Positions 45,582 to 58,272 of a stretch of DNA of 64,000 nucleotides are shown here, piece after piece. Location of the stretch: the NCBI RefSeq assembly GCF_003611735.1, contig NZ_RAWG01000002.1:1-64000 (forward strand), in the 5' to 3' direction. Both the position numbers and the translations under genes were made by a program. Under the pieces are notes generated by a model. It did not search any database. It was given only the letters and a program-made list of their open reading frames with translations, and was not told the origin of the DNA. This DNA is from Corallococcus sicarius. GTDB taxonomy: Bacteria; Myxococcota; Myxococcia; Myxococcales; Myxococcaceae. The first letter of the stretch is position 1, and each line of letters starts with the position of its first letter.

Positions 45582-47489
45582 ATGCAGCCTTCCGTCCCCT
45601 CCGCGCAGAACGCCGCGCGTCCCAGTGTCTTCCTCCTCGCCGGTGCCTTCGTCACGGGCCTGCTGCTCTTCATGCACGGCGGCTGCGGCAATCAGGAGTG
45701 CGTGAACGCCTTCGACTGCGAGGAGTCAAACCCCGCACCGGAAGGCCAGGGCTGGACCTGCGTCGAACACGTCTGCCAGGCCGTCACCTTCCCGCCGCCT
45801 CCGCCCCCGCCCGACGCGGGCACCGGCACCGACGCAGGCACCGATGACGCCGGCACCGGCGCGACGGTGTCCGTGAAGATCCTCGCGTTCAACGACTTCC
45901 ACGGGCAGTTGGAGCCCGCGGGCGGCAGCGGCGGACAGATCATCCAGGCCACGCTGCCGGACGGCGGGGCGGACCGGGTGAACGCGGGCGGCGCGGTGTA
46001 CTTCGCGAAGTACGTCGCGGACCTGCGCGCGAAGAACCCGAACACGGTGGTGGTGTCCGCCGGAGACCTCATCGGCGCCACGCCGCTCTTGTCCGCGCTC
46101 TTCCACGACGAGCCCACCATCGAGGCGATGAACCAGATGGGGCTGGACCTGAGCGCGGTGGGCAACCACGAGTTCGACGAGGGCGGCTCGGAGATCCTCC
46201 GCATGCAGGCCGGCGGCTGCCACCCGGTGAACGGCTGCCAGGACGGCACCGGCTTCTCCGGCGCGAAGTTCAAGTTCCTCGCGGCCAACGTGGCCACCGG
46301 CCCGGACCGCACCCTCTTCCCGCGCTACGACGTGCGCACCTTCGAGGGCGTGAAGCTGGCCTTCGTCGGCATGACGCTGGAAGGCACGTCCCGGCTCGTC
46401 ACGCCCACGGGCGTGGCGGGGCTGCAGTTCAAGGACGAGGTGGAGACCGTCAACGCGCTGGTGCCGGAGCTGAAGGCGCAGGGCGTGAGCTCCATCGTCG
46501 TCGTGGTGCACGAGGGCGGGACGCCCGCGCTCGATTCGCTCTACAACGAGTGCAAGGGCATCTCCGGCCCCATCCTGGACATCGCCCAGAACCTGGACCC
46601 CGCGGTGGCGGTCATCGTCAGCGGCCACACCCACCAGGCCTACAACTGCACGCTGAGCGGCAAGCTCGTCACCAGCGCCGCGTCGGTGGGCCGGCTGCTC
46701 ACGGACATCGACCTGACGCTCGACGCGAAGACGGGGCAGGTGACGAAGGCCCAGGCCCAGAACGTCATCGTCACCCGCACGGTGACGCCGGACTCCACCA
46801 TCACGGAGCTCATCTCCCGCTACAAGGGACTGACGGCGCCGCTGGAAGGCCGCGTCATCGGCTGGATCGCGGAGACGCTCATCCGCGGCAACATGCAGCG
46901 GGACCCCTCCGGCCAGTCCACCATGGGCTTCGTCATCGCGGACGCCCAGCTGGAGGCCACGAAGCCCGCGGGCCTGGGTGGCGCCCAGATTGCGTTCATG
47001 AACCCGGGCGGCGTGCGCACGGACCTCGTGCGCGACCCGGCCGACCCCAACGACGTCGGCGCCGTCACCTACGGCGAGGCCTTCACCGTGCAGCCCTTCG
47101 GCAACACGCTGGTCACCATGACCCTGACGGGCGCGCAGATTGAGCGCCTGCTGGAGCAGCAGTTCCGCCTGGGCGACCTCACCCGCATCCTCCACCCGTC
47201 CGCGGGCTTCCAGTACGCGTTCAGCGCGGGGGCGCCCATCGGCTCCAAGGTGGACCCCGCCAGCATCCAGCTGAACGGCACCACGGTGGATCCCGCCGCC
47301 AGCTACCGCGTCACGGTGAACAGCTTCCTCGCCCCGGGCGGAGACAACTTCTCCGTCCTCGCGGAGGGAACGAACCTCGTGGGCGGCGGCGTGGACTCGG
47401 ATGCGCTGGAGGCCTATCTGACCGCGAAGAGCACCCAGGCGAATCCGCTGCCCGCCCCGGCGCTCGACCGCGTCACCCGGCTGCCGTAG
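45582..47489 (+). CDS. Secreted 5'-nucleotidase family phosphatase (UshA-like)
   Basis: A 635-residue exported protein. A long N-terminus with a hydrophobic segment ends at MHGGC, a possible lipid-anchoring Cys, then a Cys-rich stretch (CGNQECVNAFDCEES...TCVEHVC) and a Pro/Asp/Gly linker. The metallophosphatase domain has ILAFNDFHGQLEP, SAGDLIGATP, VGNHEFDEGG and VSGHTHQAY; the C-terminal domain has AFMNPGGVRTD, YGEAFTVQPFGN and NSFLAPGGDNF. It should hydrolyse nucleotides or nucleotide sugars at the cell surface. The Cys-rich plus Pro linker region is a common myxobacterial add-on to surface enzymes. Confidence 0.9.
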   Translation: MQPSVPSAQNAARPSVFLLAGAFVTGLLLFMHGGCGNQECVNAFDCEESNPAPEGQGWTCVEHVCQAVTFPPPPPPPDAGTGTDAGTDDAGTGATVSVKILAFNDFHGQLEPAGGSGGQIIQATLPDGGADRVNAGGAVYFAKYVADLRAKNPNTVVVSAGDLIGATPLLSALFHDEPTIEAMNQMGLDLSAVGNHEFDEGGSEILRMQAGGCHPVNGCQDGTGFSGAKFKFLAANVATGPDRTLFPRYDVRTFEGVKLAFVGMTLEGTSRLVTPTGVAGLQFKDEVETVNALVPELKAQGVSSIVVVVHEGGTPALDSLYNECKGISGPILDIAQNLDPAVAVIVSGHTHQAYNCTLSGKLVTSAASVGRLLTDIDLTLDAKTGQVTKAQAQNVIVTRTVTPDSTITELISRYKGLTAPLEGRVIGWIAETLIRGNMQRDPSGQSTMGFVIADAQLEATKPAGLGGAQIAFMNPGGVRTDLVRDPADPNDVGAVTYGEAFTVQPFGNTLVTMTLTGAQIERLLEQQFRLGDLTRILHPSAGFQYAFSAGAPIGSKVDPASIQLNGTTVDPAASYRVTVNSFLAPGGDNFSVLAEGTNLVGGGVDSDALEAYLTAKSTQANPLPAPALDRVTRLP

Positions 47490-47504
47490 CCGGAAACCCG
47501 ACGC

Positions 47505-47912
47505 TCAGCGAAACCCCGAGCCCCCGGTGGCGGGGCTCGCCTCGCTGGGCTGGAAGATGCTGGAGGTGGGGGGCATCTCGGGGGTGATGTCCAGGCGCCG
47601 GGAGCCCGTCACCCGCTGCGCCAGCTCGTCGAAGTCCAGCTCCAGCAGCTTGCCGGAGCCCTCTTCCGGAAGCGCGAAGCGGATCCGCCAGTAGTTGGGG
47701 CGGATCCGCACCGCCTCACCGCTCTGGGCCAGTACGAGGCTGTTCTGCCGGGCGTACTCCTCACCGGCCTGCACGACGTCGCGGTTGCCCAGCTCCGCCT
47801 GCACCGACTGCGCGGAGGGCGGGGCGGGAGTCCGCCCGCTGGGGCCGGTGGCACAACCAGCACCCGCCAGCAGGGCAGGCAGGAGAGCGGCAAGGAAGGA
47901 ACGGGGGGCCAT
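47505..47912 (-). CDS. Hypothetical lipoprotein
   Basis: A 135-residue lipoprotein, lipobox LAGAGC (Cys20). A short Pro/Ser-rich linker leads to a single compact region (YWRIRFALPEEGSGKLLELDFDELAQRV) ending in a flexible Ser/Pro tail. Family not recognised. Convergent with the nucleotidase gene, 15 bases between stops; it is downstream of clpP on the same strand with a 136-base gap in which I see no clear signal. Confidence 0.72.
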   Translation of the reverse strand: MAPRSFLAALLPALLAGAGCATGPSGRTPAPPSAQSVQAELGNRDVVQAGEEYARQNSLVLAQSGEAVRIRPNYWRIRFALPEEGSGKLLELDFDELAQRVTGSRRLDITPEMPPTSSIFQPSEASPATGGSGFR

Positions 47913-48048
47913 ACCCGAACACTGGCCACGCCCGGGGCAGGTCACACTGGAGGGCTGCTTGCGCAACCCTCTGGCATCGCATGCCCGGCCGGAGGACGGC
48001 GAAGGGGCTGGAGTCCAGACACCTCCAGGCCTCCTGGGGAATCAACCG

Positions 48049-48648
<600 letters not shown>

Positions 48649-48723
48649 GGCCCCCGTACCCTAATCGTCCCTGCCTCCGCGCGCTGCCTCCTTCTTGCCT
48701 GAGCGTGCGCTGGCCCACGGTTG

Positions 48724-48757
48724 GGCGGGATGTGGGAGTTCCCCCACCCCACCCGCC
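48724..48757 (-). terminator. Candidate terminator hairpin after fumC
   Basis: On the minus strand the outer stem pairs GGCGGG with CCCGCC and the inner stem GTGGG with CCCAC, with a short loop, starting 12 bases past the fumC stop. There is no strong U-run. Confidence 0.45.
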
Positions 48758-48768
48758 GGCCGGGCGGC

Positions 48769-50166
48769 CTACAGGTTGCCGGTCATCTTCTCCGGGCGGA
48801 CCCACTGGTCGAACTGCTCGGCTGTGACGAGCCCCAGCTCCACGGCCACCTCCTTGAGCGTCTTGCCCTGCTTGTGCGCCGTCTTGGCGATCTTCGCCGC
48901 GTTGTCGTAGCCGATGTGCGGGTTGAGCGCCGTCACCAGCATCAGGCTGCGCTGGAGGTTCTCCTGGAGGCGGGGGAGGTTCGGCTCGATGCCCACCGCG
49001 CAGTGGAGGCGGAAGCTGCGCATGCCGTCCGCGAGCAGCCGGCAGCTCTGCAGGAAGTTCTGGATGATGAGCGGCTTGAAGACGTTGAGCTCGAAGTTGC
49101 CGGACGCGCCGCCCAGGCAGATGGCCACGTCGTTGCCCATCACCTGCGCGCACAGCATGGTGAGCGCCTCGCTCTGCGTGGGGTTCACCTTGCCCGGCAT
49201 GATGGAGCTGCCCGGCTCGTTCTCCGGGATGTTGATTTCACCAATGCCAGACCGGGGCCCGGACGACAGCCAGCGGATGTCATTGGCCACCTTGAACAGC
49301 ACCGCGGACAGCCCCTTGAGCGCGCCGTGCGCCTGCACCAGCGCGTCGTTGGCGGCCAGCGCCTCGAACTTGTTGGGCGCGGTGACGAAGCCATGCCCGG
49401 TGAGCCTTGAAATCTCCGCCGCCACGCGCTCGGCGTAGCCCGGGGGTGCGTTGAGGCCGGTGCCCACGGCGGTGCCGCCCAGCGCCAGCTCCAGCAGGTG
49501 CGGTAGCGCGGCCTCCAGGTGGGCCTTCGCGCGGTCCAACTGCGCCACGTAGCCGCTGAACTCCTGGCCCAGCGTGAGCGGCGTCGCGTCCTGCAGGTGC
49601 GTGCGGCCAATCTTCACGATGGACTGGAACGCCTGGGACTTCTGGGCCAGCACGTCGCGCAGGGCCTGGAGCTCCGGCAGCACGTGCTTCACCACGGCCT
49701 CCACGCCGGCCACGCTCATCGCGGTGGGGAACACGTCGTTGGAGCTCTGCCCCTTGTTGACGTCGTCGTTGGGGTGGACCTTGCGCGCCTCACCGCGCTC
49801 GCCGCCCAGCAGCTCCGAGGCGCGGTTGGCCAGGACCTCGTTGCAGTTCATGTTCGTCTGGGTGCCGCTGCCCGTCTGCCACACCAGCAGGGGGAACTCC
49901 TCGTCGTGCTGGCCGGCGAGCACCTCGTCCGCGGCCCTCACGATGGCCTGCGCCTTCTCCTTCGCCAGCGAGCCGTTCTCCTGGTTCACCCGCGCGGCGG
50001 CCTTCTTCACGAGCACCAGCGCGTGCACGAGCGCCAGGGGCATGCGCTCGCTGGAGATGGCGAAGTTCTGGCGGCTGCGCTGCGTCTGCGCGCCCCAGAG
50101 CCGGTCGGCGGGGACTTCGATGGGACCAAAGGTGTCCTTCTCGATGCGAACGTTCTTCGTGCTCAC
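48769..50166 (-). CDS. fumC: Class II fumarate hydratase
   Basis: A 465-residue fumarase/aspartase family enzyme interconverting fumarate and malate in the TCA cycle. Motifs: [58 protein letters not shown] and the signature [15 protein letters not shown]. Length and motifs match FumC rather than aspartase. The GTG start follows GGGGAGG by eight bases; an upstream in-frame extension has no family similarity. Divergent from the MOSC gene. Confidence 0.96.
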   Translation of the reverse strand: MSTKNVRIEKDTFGPIEVPADRLWGAQTQRSRQNFAISSERMPLALVHALVLVKKAAARVNQENGSLAKEKAQAIVRAADEVLAGQHDEEFPLLVWQTGSGTQTNMNCNEVLANRASELLGGERGEARKVHPNDDVNKGQSSNDVFPTAMSVAGVEAVVKHVLPELQALRDVLAQKSQAFQSIVKIGRTHLQDATPLTLGQEFSGYVAQLDRAKAHLEAALPHLLELALGGTAVGTGLNAPPGYAERVAAEISRLTGHGFVTAPNKFEALAANDALVQAHGALKGLSAVLFKVANDIRWLSSGPRSGIGEINIPENEPGSSIMPGKVNPTQSEALTMLCAQVMGNDVAICLGGASGNFELNVFKPLIIQNFLQSCRLLADGMRSFRLHCAVGIEPNLPRLQENLQRSLMLVTALNPHIGYDNAAKIAKTAHKQGKTLKEVAVELGLVTAEQFDQWVRPEKMTGNL

Positions 50167-50347
50167 GGTGACGGCCTCCCCAGGCGGGAACGATGTCCAG
50201 GCGCTGGCGCTTAACACCCCCGCCCCTGCCCGGCAGGCCCCGGCGTGGGACGGATGCCACTTCTCCAACGCTCGGCAGCGGGGAGGCATGCCCGCGCAGC
50301 CCCGTCCGCCCCTCTCGCGGCGGACACGCCCGCGTTAGTGTCGCGCC

Positions 50348-50692
50348 GTGAGCACTCCTCCCCCCACCGGCACCATCCGCGCGCTCCTGCTCGCCCAGGA
50401 GCGCGGCACGCCCATGCGCCGCGTCCCCGAGGCCCGCGCGGTGGAGCAGCACGGCTTCGAGGGGGACCGTCACCAGCGACGCGCCGTGGGGCACAAGCGC
50501 CAGGTGCTGCTCGTGGACGAAGCGCAGCGGGCCGCCTTGGACGTGCCCCTGGGAGCGCTCAAGGAGAGCTGGGGACGCAGGGGCCAGCTTGCCCGCGTGC
50601 TGAAGGCAGGCACCGTGCGCGAAGGCGACCCCGTGCGCCTCTTGGACGTGAACCCGGACGCGCCCCGCGTCATCCGGCCGAAGCTGCCCTGA
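50348..50692 (+). CDS. Shortened MOSC domain protein
   Basis: A 114-residue protein with the two ends of a MOSC domain: GTIRALLLAQERGTPMRRVP, EQHGFEGDRHQR, KRQVLLVDEAQRAALDVPLGALKE, then directly RRGQLARVLKAGTVREGDPVRLLD. The stretch of roughly 40-50 residues that normally separates these parts and carries the conserved Cys is absent, so sulfur or molybdenum-cofactor chemistry is unlikely. The frame stays open, so this is an in-frame deletion, not a frameshift. It may be a degenerate gene. Start GTG. Confidence 0.65.
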   Translation: MSTPPPTGTIRALLLAQERGTPMRRVPEARAVEQHGFEGDRHQRRAVGHKRQVLLVDEAQRAALDVPLGALKESWGRRGQLARVLKAGTVREGDPVRLLDVNPDAPRVIRPKLP

Positions 50693-50696
50693 GCCG

Positions 50697-51275
50697 TCAC
50701 CGGCTCCAGAGCTTGCCCAGGCTCAGCGGCACCGCGTCGAAGGGCGCGGCGTGCACCGTGCCGCTGCCCAGGTGCGCGGCCGACAGCTGCCACTGGCCCT
50801 CTCGCAGGTGGTGGATCTCCAGCCCTTCCGCCAGCGGATCAATGAACCACAACCACTCCACGCCCTCGCGCGCGTAGACGCGCATCTTCGGTCCCCGGTC
50901 CCAGCGATACGTGGAAGGTGACAGCACCTCGCAGACCCAGTCGGGCGCCAGGGAGAAGGAGGGGACGTCAGGCAGCTGGGGCATCCGTTCGCGTCGCCAC
51001 GCCGTGACGTCCGGAACCAGGGCATCACCTGAAGGCAGGAAGCGCAGCTCCGGCGCATCGAGGATGAGCCAACCGCCAGGTCCATCCTGTCCCCGATCGA
51101 AAGGGCCATCCAGCCAGGCCCCCAGGCGCGAGGCCGCCCGCGTGTGGCGGGACGCAGGCCTCGGGCTGACGACCAGCTCCCCCTCGATGATCTCCCCCAC
51201 CTTCGTCGGCGGCACGTCCTCCAGGTCGGCATACGTCGCCGGCCTCCCCTTCCCACTCCCGTTTCCGTCGCCCAT
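50697..51275 (-). CDS. Uma2 family endonuclease
   Basis: A 192-residue PD-(D/E)xK-fold protein of the Uma2 (DUF820) family. Motifs: TYADLEDVPPTKVGEIIEGELVVSPRP, HTRAASRLGAWL, ALVPDVTAWRRERMP, DWVCEVLSPST, and KMRVYAREGVEWLWFIDP. The family is expanded in myxobacteria and cyanobacteria and its role is poorly known; it may be domesticated transposon-related DNA. The start MGDGNGSGKG is the plausible one; a start 27 bases or more upstream is possible. Confidence 0.85.
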   Translation of the reverse strand: MGDGNGSGKGRPATYADLEDVPPTKVGEIIEGELVVSPRPASRHTRAASRLGAWLDGPFDRGQDGPGGWLILDAPELRFLPSGDALVPDVTAWRRERMPQLPDVPSFSLAPDWVCEVLSPSTYRWDRGPKMRVYAREGVEWLWFIDPLAEGLEIHHLREGQWQLSAAHLGSGTVHAAPFDAVPLSLGKLWSR

Positions 51276-51522
51276 GCGCGCAAGGATGCCCCCTACCCCT
51301 GACATCCTCAAGACACCGGCCGACCCGACGCACGGTGCCAGGAAGACAGGCCCGTGAAAACTCGTCAGCCTCGACGCACCTCCAGCAGCCCTGACCTCCT
51401 GCAAACGAAGCCAAACGCGACTACTTTGACTAATACAAATCACGCCTGCTTGCGTGACGGCGCGAGCAGAACCGTGACACACTTTTTCCAGTCAGTTTCA
51501 CTGTCTCGGGGGGGAGCGTTGC

Positions 51523-52074
51523 ATGGGCATTTCCTGGATGGGTTTGGCGCTGGCGGTCGGAGGACAGCTCCCTCCGGATGGCGCCGCGCAGCTCCAGAAG
51601 GTGGACCGGGTGATGCCAGCGCTGCGTCGGCTGGCCGCCGACCCCGAGGTGCTGCAAGCCATCCGGGCCCAGAACGCGCGCCGCGTCCCGCTCGCCACCG
51701 TCCAGCGGCTCGACGAGGAGTGGAGGGCCACCCCGGCGCTCACGCCCTTCAAGCAGGCCGTGCTGGACGCCCCGTGCAGGGGTGCGCTCCAGCGCCTCCA
51801 GCAGCGGCTGGGCCCGGCGATGGCGGAGGCCTTCACCATGGACGGCCAGGGCGCGCTGGTCTGCGCCAGCCGGCGCACGTCGGACTACTGGCAGGGGGAC
51901 GAGGACAAGTGGCGCCTCACCCATGCCCGGGGCCGGGGTGGGCCGGAGCTGCGTGAAGCCCCCTTCTTCGACGAGTCCAGCCAGGCCTACGTCATCCAGG
52001 TCTCCCTCCCCGTCCGCGACGGCGCCCAGGTCATCGGCGCGCTCACCGTGGGCCTCTCCCTGCTGGACCTCTGA
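51523..52074 (+). CDS. PDC/dCache-like sensor protein
   Basis: A 183-residue protein that reads like an isolated PDC sensory domain: N-terminal long helices (KVDRVMPALRRLAADPEVLQAIRAQNAR, residues 26-55), GPAMAEAFTMDGQGALVCASRRTSDYWQGDEDKW, and FDESSQAYVIQVSLPVRDGAQVIGALTVGLSLLDL. The N-terminus (ISWMGLALAVGG) is a weak signal or anchor. It lies 26 bases upstream of a chemoreceptor gene on the same strand, so it may bind a ligand in the periplasm and pass it to that receptor. Upstream (51276-51522) is a promoter-sized, locally AT-richer gap. Confidence 0.78.
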   Translation: MGISWMGLALAVGGQLPPDGAAQLQKVDRVMPALRRLAADPEVLQAIRAQNARRVPLATVQRLDEEWRATPALTPFKQAVLDAPCRGALQRLQQRLGPAMAEAFTMDGQGALVCASRRTSDYWQGDEDKWRLTHARGRGGPELREAPFFDESSQAYVIQVSLPVRDGAQVIGALTVGLSLLDL

Positions 52075-52100
52075 CGTTGCTCGTCCCCCGGATTTCCCCC

Positions 52101-54008
52101 ATGCACCTGCTGTCCGGCTTGAAGTTGAGGGGTCGCCTCACGCTGTGGGTCTGCCTGCTGCTGGTCGCGGCGCTCACGCCCGTCCTCGGGACGGCCGTCC
52201 ACATCATCCGAAAGACCGTGGAGCTGCAGGTCCAGGGCGTCCTCCAGGTGGAGGCCCAGGGCCTGCGCGACCTCGTCGAGTCCTCGCTCCGGGAGCGAGA
52301 GACGAACGCGCGCGCGTGGACGGAGGACGCCATCCTGCGCGGCGCCCTCCTGTTCGGCACCTACGCCAAGAGCGACGCGGTGCTCGCGACCCTCAACGAC
52401 CGGCACGCCAGCTTCGCGGGGCTGGTGCTGTTCACCCTGGACGGCCGCGCGGTCTCCGTCAGCCGGCCCGGGCTGCGTGACGCCTTCGCCGGCCACGAGC
52501 GCGACGTGCTCGCCGCGCCCTGGTTCCAGGCCGCGCTGAAGGACACGCTGGACCCGGCCACCCTCACCGGCGCCCTCACCCGGACGGACCCCTTCTTCGC
52601 CCGCCCGGTGATGCCCCTGGCGCTGCCCGTGCTCAGCCCCATCTCCGGCGAGCAGGTGGGCGTGCTCCTGGCGGCATATGACTGGGGCCAGTTGAACCAG
52701 GTGGTCGAGGGCGCGCTCCAGCGCTCGCGCGACCGGGGCCAGCGCAGCTTCACCCTGGACATCCTCGGCCCGGACGGCGCCCGGCTCTACAGCTCCCGGG
52801 CGCCGGGCCAGGCCCCGCCGGCCAAGGCCGTGCAGGCACAGGCAAGCTCCGACACCACCCGCTTCGCGGCGGGCCAGGGCTGGCGCTTCGTGGCGGAGCT
52901 GGACGCGGACGAGGCCTTCCTGCCCCTGAAGCGCTTCCTTCAAATCAGCCTGCTCGCGGCGGTCGCGCTCCTGGTGCTGGCCGCCCTGGCCGCGTGGGCC
53001 CTGGCGCGCAGCGTGACGCGGCCCATCACCACGCTGAGCGCGCTGGTGTCCCACGTCGTGCGCGAGGGCGACCTCACCCAGAAGGTGACGCTGCGCGACC
53101 AGCAGGACGAGGTGGGGGAGCTGGCGGCCGCCTTCGCGCGGATGATGGACCACCTGCGCGAGTCCACCACCAGCCTCCAGCAGGGCACCCGGGTGCTGGG
53201 CCAGACGGTGGAGGAGCTGACGACCGCCACCCAGCAGCAGGAGCGCAACCTCATCCAGCAGGGCACCGCGCTCCAGGAGACGCAGGTCACCGCGCAGGAG
53301 ATCCAGCAGACATCCCAGCTCGCCGCGACGCGCTCCCAGGCGGTGCTCGGGCTGGTGGCGAAGGCGCGCGAGGTAGGCAGCGCCGGAGAGACGACGCTCG
53401 GCGCCAGCCTGGCGGGCTTCGAGGAGCTGCGCGACCACGGGCTGCGCCTCGCCAAGGACATCTCGTCGCTCAACGAGCGCACGAGTCAGATTGCCAGCAT
53501 CACCCAGACGGTGAAGGACCTGGCGGACCAGTCCAACATGCTCGCGCTCAACGCGGCCATCGAAGCGGTGCGCTCCGGGGAGCATGGGCAGGGCTTCGGC
53601 GTGGTGGCGCGGGAGATCCGCAACCTCGCGGACCAGTCCATCAACGCCACCGGCCGGGTGCGCGAGGTGCTGGACGACATCCGCGGCGGCATCCAGGCCA
53701 CCGTGGAGCTCTCCGAGGAGGGCCAGCGCCGCTCCGAGGCGGGGCTCACCCAGGTGCGCGCCACCACGGAGAGCCTGCGCGCGCTGACGGACATCATCCA
53801 GGACAACGCATCAGCGGCTCAGCAGATCGCCGCGGCCGTCATCCAACAGAACGCGGGCATCGCGCAGATCTTCACCGCCGTCACGGACCTGTCCCGGATG
53901 ATGGATGAGACCCTCCAGGCCATGCACGGCACCCAACGCATGACCCAGTCCCTGCGCGGCGTGGCCGAGCGCATGGAGACCGTGGCCGGCGTCTGGCGCG
54001 TCCAATAG
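52101..54008 (+). CDS. Methyl-accepting chemotaxis protein
   Basis: A 635-residue transmembrane receptor. First membrane helix ~residues 12-38; periplasmic sensory part with a dCache-like layout to ~residue 285; second helix LLAAVALLVLAALAAWAL; HAMP domain (RPITTLSALVSHVVREGDLTQKV); long coiled coil; signalling tip NMLALNAAIEAVRSGEHGQGFGVVAREIRNLAD. The tip has the expected conserved core, so it should couple to CheW/CheA, but no che genes are nearby. The ATG is preferred over an in-frame TTG 24 bases upstream. Confidence 0.93.
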   Translation: MHLLSGLKLRGRLTLWVCLLLVAALTPVLGTAVHIIRKTVELQVQGVLQVEAQGLRDLVESSLRERETNARAWTEDAILRGALLFGTYAKSDAVLATLNDRHASFAGLVLFTLDGRAVSVSRPGLRDAFAGHERDVLAAPWFQAALKDTLDPATLTGALTRTDPFFARPVMPLALPVLSPISGEQVGVLLAAYDWGQLNQVVEGALQRSRDRGQRSFTLDILGPDGARLYSSRAPGQAPPAKAVQAQASSDTTRFAAGQGWRFVAELDADEAFLPLKRFLQISLLAAVALLVLAALAAWALARSVTRPITTLSALVSHVVREGDLTQKVTLRDQQDEVGELAAAFARMMDHLRESTTSLQQGTRVLGQTVEELTTATQQQERNLIQQGTALQETQVTAQEIQQTSQLAATRSQAVLGLVAKAREVGSAGETTLGASLAGFEELRDHGLRLAKDISSLNERTSQIASITQTVKDLADQSNMLALNAAIEAVRSGEHGQGFGVVAREIRNLADQSINATGRVREVLDDIRGGIQATVELSEEGQRRSEAGLTQVRATTESLRALTDIIQDNASAAQQIAAAVIQQNAGIAQIFTAVTDLSRMMDETLQAMHGTQRMTQSLRGVAERMETVAGVWRVQ

Positions 54009-54018
54009 GCGCCGCGAC

Positions 54019-54378
54019 TCAGACGCGCCGCTCCCAGCGCGGCGTGTCGTCCTCCACGGGCGCGCTGCCCACCTTGGACACCCAGTCCAGCGGCGCCTGC
54101 AGGGGAGCCCTGCCTCCTGGCTTCGCCGGGGTGAACGCCCAGACGAGCAGGTAGAGCCCCGCGGCCGACCCCGCCGACGCGAAGAGCATCACCACGAACG
54201 CCACCCGCATCAGGGCGACGTCCACGCCGAACTCCCGGGCCAGCGCCGCGCACACCCCCAGCACCGCCCGCCCCTCACCCCGGTGCAGCGGGACGGTCCG
54301 CGTGCGGCAGTGCGGGCAGCACGTCTGCTCCCCGGACAGCTCCTTCGAACAAGCCCTGCATCGTGTCGTGACGTCCAT
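54019..54378 (-). CDS. PspC domain protein with N-terminal zinc ribbon
   Basis: A 119-residue membrane protein. N-terminal CRACSKE...CCPHC (C7, C10, C20/C21, C24) is a zinc ribbon. The PspC domain follows: GVCAALAREFGVDVALMRVAFVVMLFASAGSAAGLYLLVWAFTP. PspC proteins respond to envelope stress and bind PspA/PspB; no psp genes adjoin. A short cytoplasmic tail ends it. The start has a GGAGAGG. Convergent with the chemoreceptor gene, 10 bases between stops. Confidence 0.87.
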   Translation of the reverse strand: MDVTTRCRACSKELSGEQTCCPHCRTRTVPLHRGEGRAVLGVCAALAREFGVDVALMRVAFVVMLFASAGSAAGLYLLVWAFTPAKPGGRAPLQAPLDWVSKVGSAPVEDDTPRWERRV

Positions 54379-54507
54379 GAGCTGACCTCTCCGTCCGGGC
54401 CCCGCTTGGCGCATCGGGGGCCCCATCCCTACCTACGGAGGCCGCTCCCGGTGATTGCACCCCCCAGGACACGGGATTCCGGGGGGTTGCGTCCCGCTGC
54501 GTCACCG

Positions 54508-54627
54508 GATTTACAAATTTATTCAGAGCGATGTTGACATCCTTACAGGCAAGCGGCCTCTAATTCACCAAGACTTCCCTTCGCCCGTCGAAGGGGGCAT
54601 CTTTCAGCCCGTCACAGCGATTTACAA
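54508..54627 (+). promoter_or_regulatory. aceBA promoter region with flanking GATTTACAA repeats
   Basis: A locally AT-rich segment holds TTGACA (54534-54539), a good -35 match; the best -10 is TCTAAT at a long 19-base spacing. Two direct GATTTACAA elements, each preceded by GTCAC, lie at 54508-54516 and 54619-54627, flanking the promoter. They may be binding sites for a glyoxylate-shunt regulator. Confidence 0.45.
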
Positions 54628-54648
54628 CGCATCTTGTCAGGAGCCGCC

Positions 54649-56280
<1,632 letters not shown>

Positions 56281-56348
56281 AGCCCCATTTCTTCCGAAGT
56301 CTTGAACCCTTTTCGACCCATTCACCGCAGCCCCTGAGGAGTTCTGGC

Positions 56349-57635
<1,287 letters not shown>

Positions 57636-57670
57636 GCCGGGCCGCGGGTTCCTACCGCTGAGTTGAAGGA

Positions 57671-57716
57671 GGCCGCGCCAGTCCCTGGGGGAACATTCCC
57701 CAGGGATTGCGCGGCC
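57671..57716 (+). terminator. Strong hairpin terminator after aceBA
   Basis: Two near-complementary arms, GGCCGCGC...TCCCTGGGG and CCCCAGGGA...GCGCGGCC, with a short AT-containing loop, 36 bases after the aceA stop. The T-run is weak (TTCG), as often in GC-rich genomes. Confidence 0.65.
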
Positions 57717-57840
57717 TTCGCCGTTCCTGGCGCCGGAATCAGCAACTTTCCGGGGGGTCGGGCGATAATGGGGAGAACTTGAAGCCCCACAGGCGCGCCC
57801 CCGGGCGTGACTGCGACCGGGGCCTTTGACGGGAGCCGCC

Positions 57841-58230
57841 ATGAACCGCATCACGTCCCTCTCCGGTCCTCGGGTGCAGCCGGCCACGACGAACACGGCC
57901 ACGTCGGTGTCGGCCAGCCGCTTCGGCTCGCTGATGCAGGGTGTGTCCGCGCAGACGCCCAAGGCAGGCCCGCAGGTGTCGGGCGGCTCCGTGGTGGCGT
58001 CAGCGCTGGCGCAGGCCGGGGCCACGCCGCACGGCTCCTTCGTGGGCACCTATACGGGCGCCTCGGCCCAGGGCGCCACGGGCCAGCAGGCCGGCACCCA
58101 GACGGGCGCCGCCCAGCCCCAGAGCGAAGAGGCCCGCGCCCTGGAGGAGCTGGCAATCGGCTCCGCCGTCACCCTGTCCCAGTCCATCCTCCACATGGGC
58201 GGGATGAAGCTGGACATGGAGAAGACGTAG
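57841..58230 (+). CDS. Hypothetical protein, Ser/Thr/Gly/Gln-rich with helical C-terminus
   Basis: A 129-residue protein. The first ~90 residues are low in charge and rich in Ser, Thr, Ala, Gly and Gln (SVSASRFGSLMQGVSAQTPK...), and the end is an amphipathic helix (EEARALEELAIGSAVTLSQSILHMGGMKLDMEKT). The composition is like some secreted needle or rod subunits, but I recognise no family and no secretion genes are near. The start has GGGAG upstream. It is cut off from aceBA by the hairpin before it. Confidence 0.65.
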   Translation: MNRITSLSGPRVQPATTNTATSVSASRFGSLMQGVSAQTPKAGPQVSGGSVVASALAQAGATPHGSFVGTYTGASAQGATGQQAGTQTGAAQPQSEEARALEELAIGSAVTLSQSILHMGGMKLDMEKT

Positions 58231-58242
58231 GCCCGAAACCCT

Positions 58243-58269
58243 GGCGGGGCTCCGGAGCCCGTCCCCGCC
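58243..58269. terminator. Candidate bidirectional terminator between convergent genes
   Basis: GGCGGGG and CCCCGCC arms flank 13 bases, and an inner perfect palindrome GGGCTCCGGAGCCC overlaps them. It sits in the 42-base gap between two convergent stops. No T-run. Confidence 0.4.
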
Positions 58270-58272
58270 GGC

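Noticed and set aside
51424-51480. Sigma-54 or sigma-70 promoter before the PDC-like gene
   Set aside because: A TTGACT and a CACG...TTGC-like stretch exist but the spacing and the GG/GC elements do not fit a consensus.
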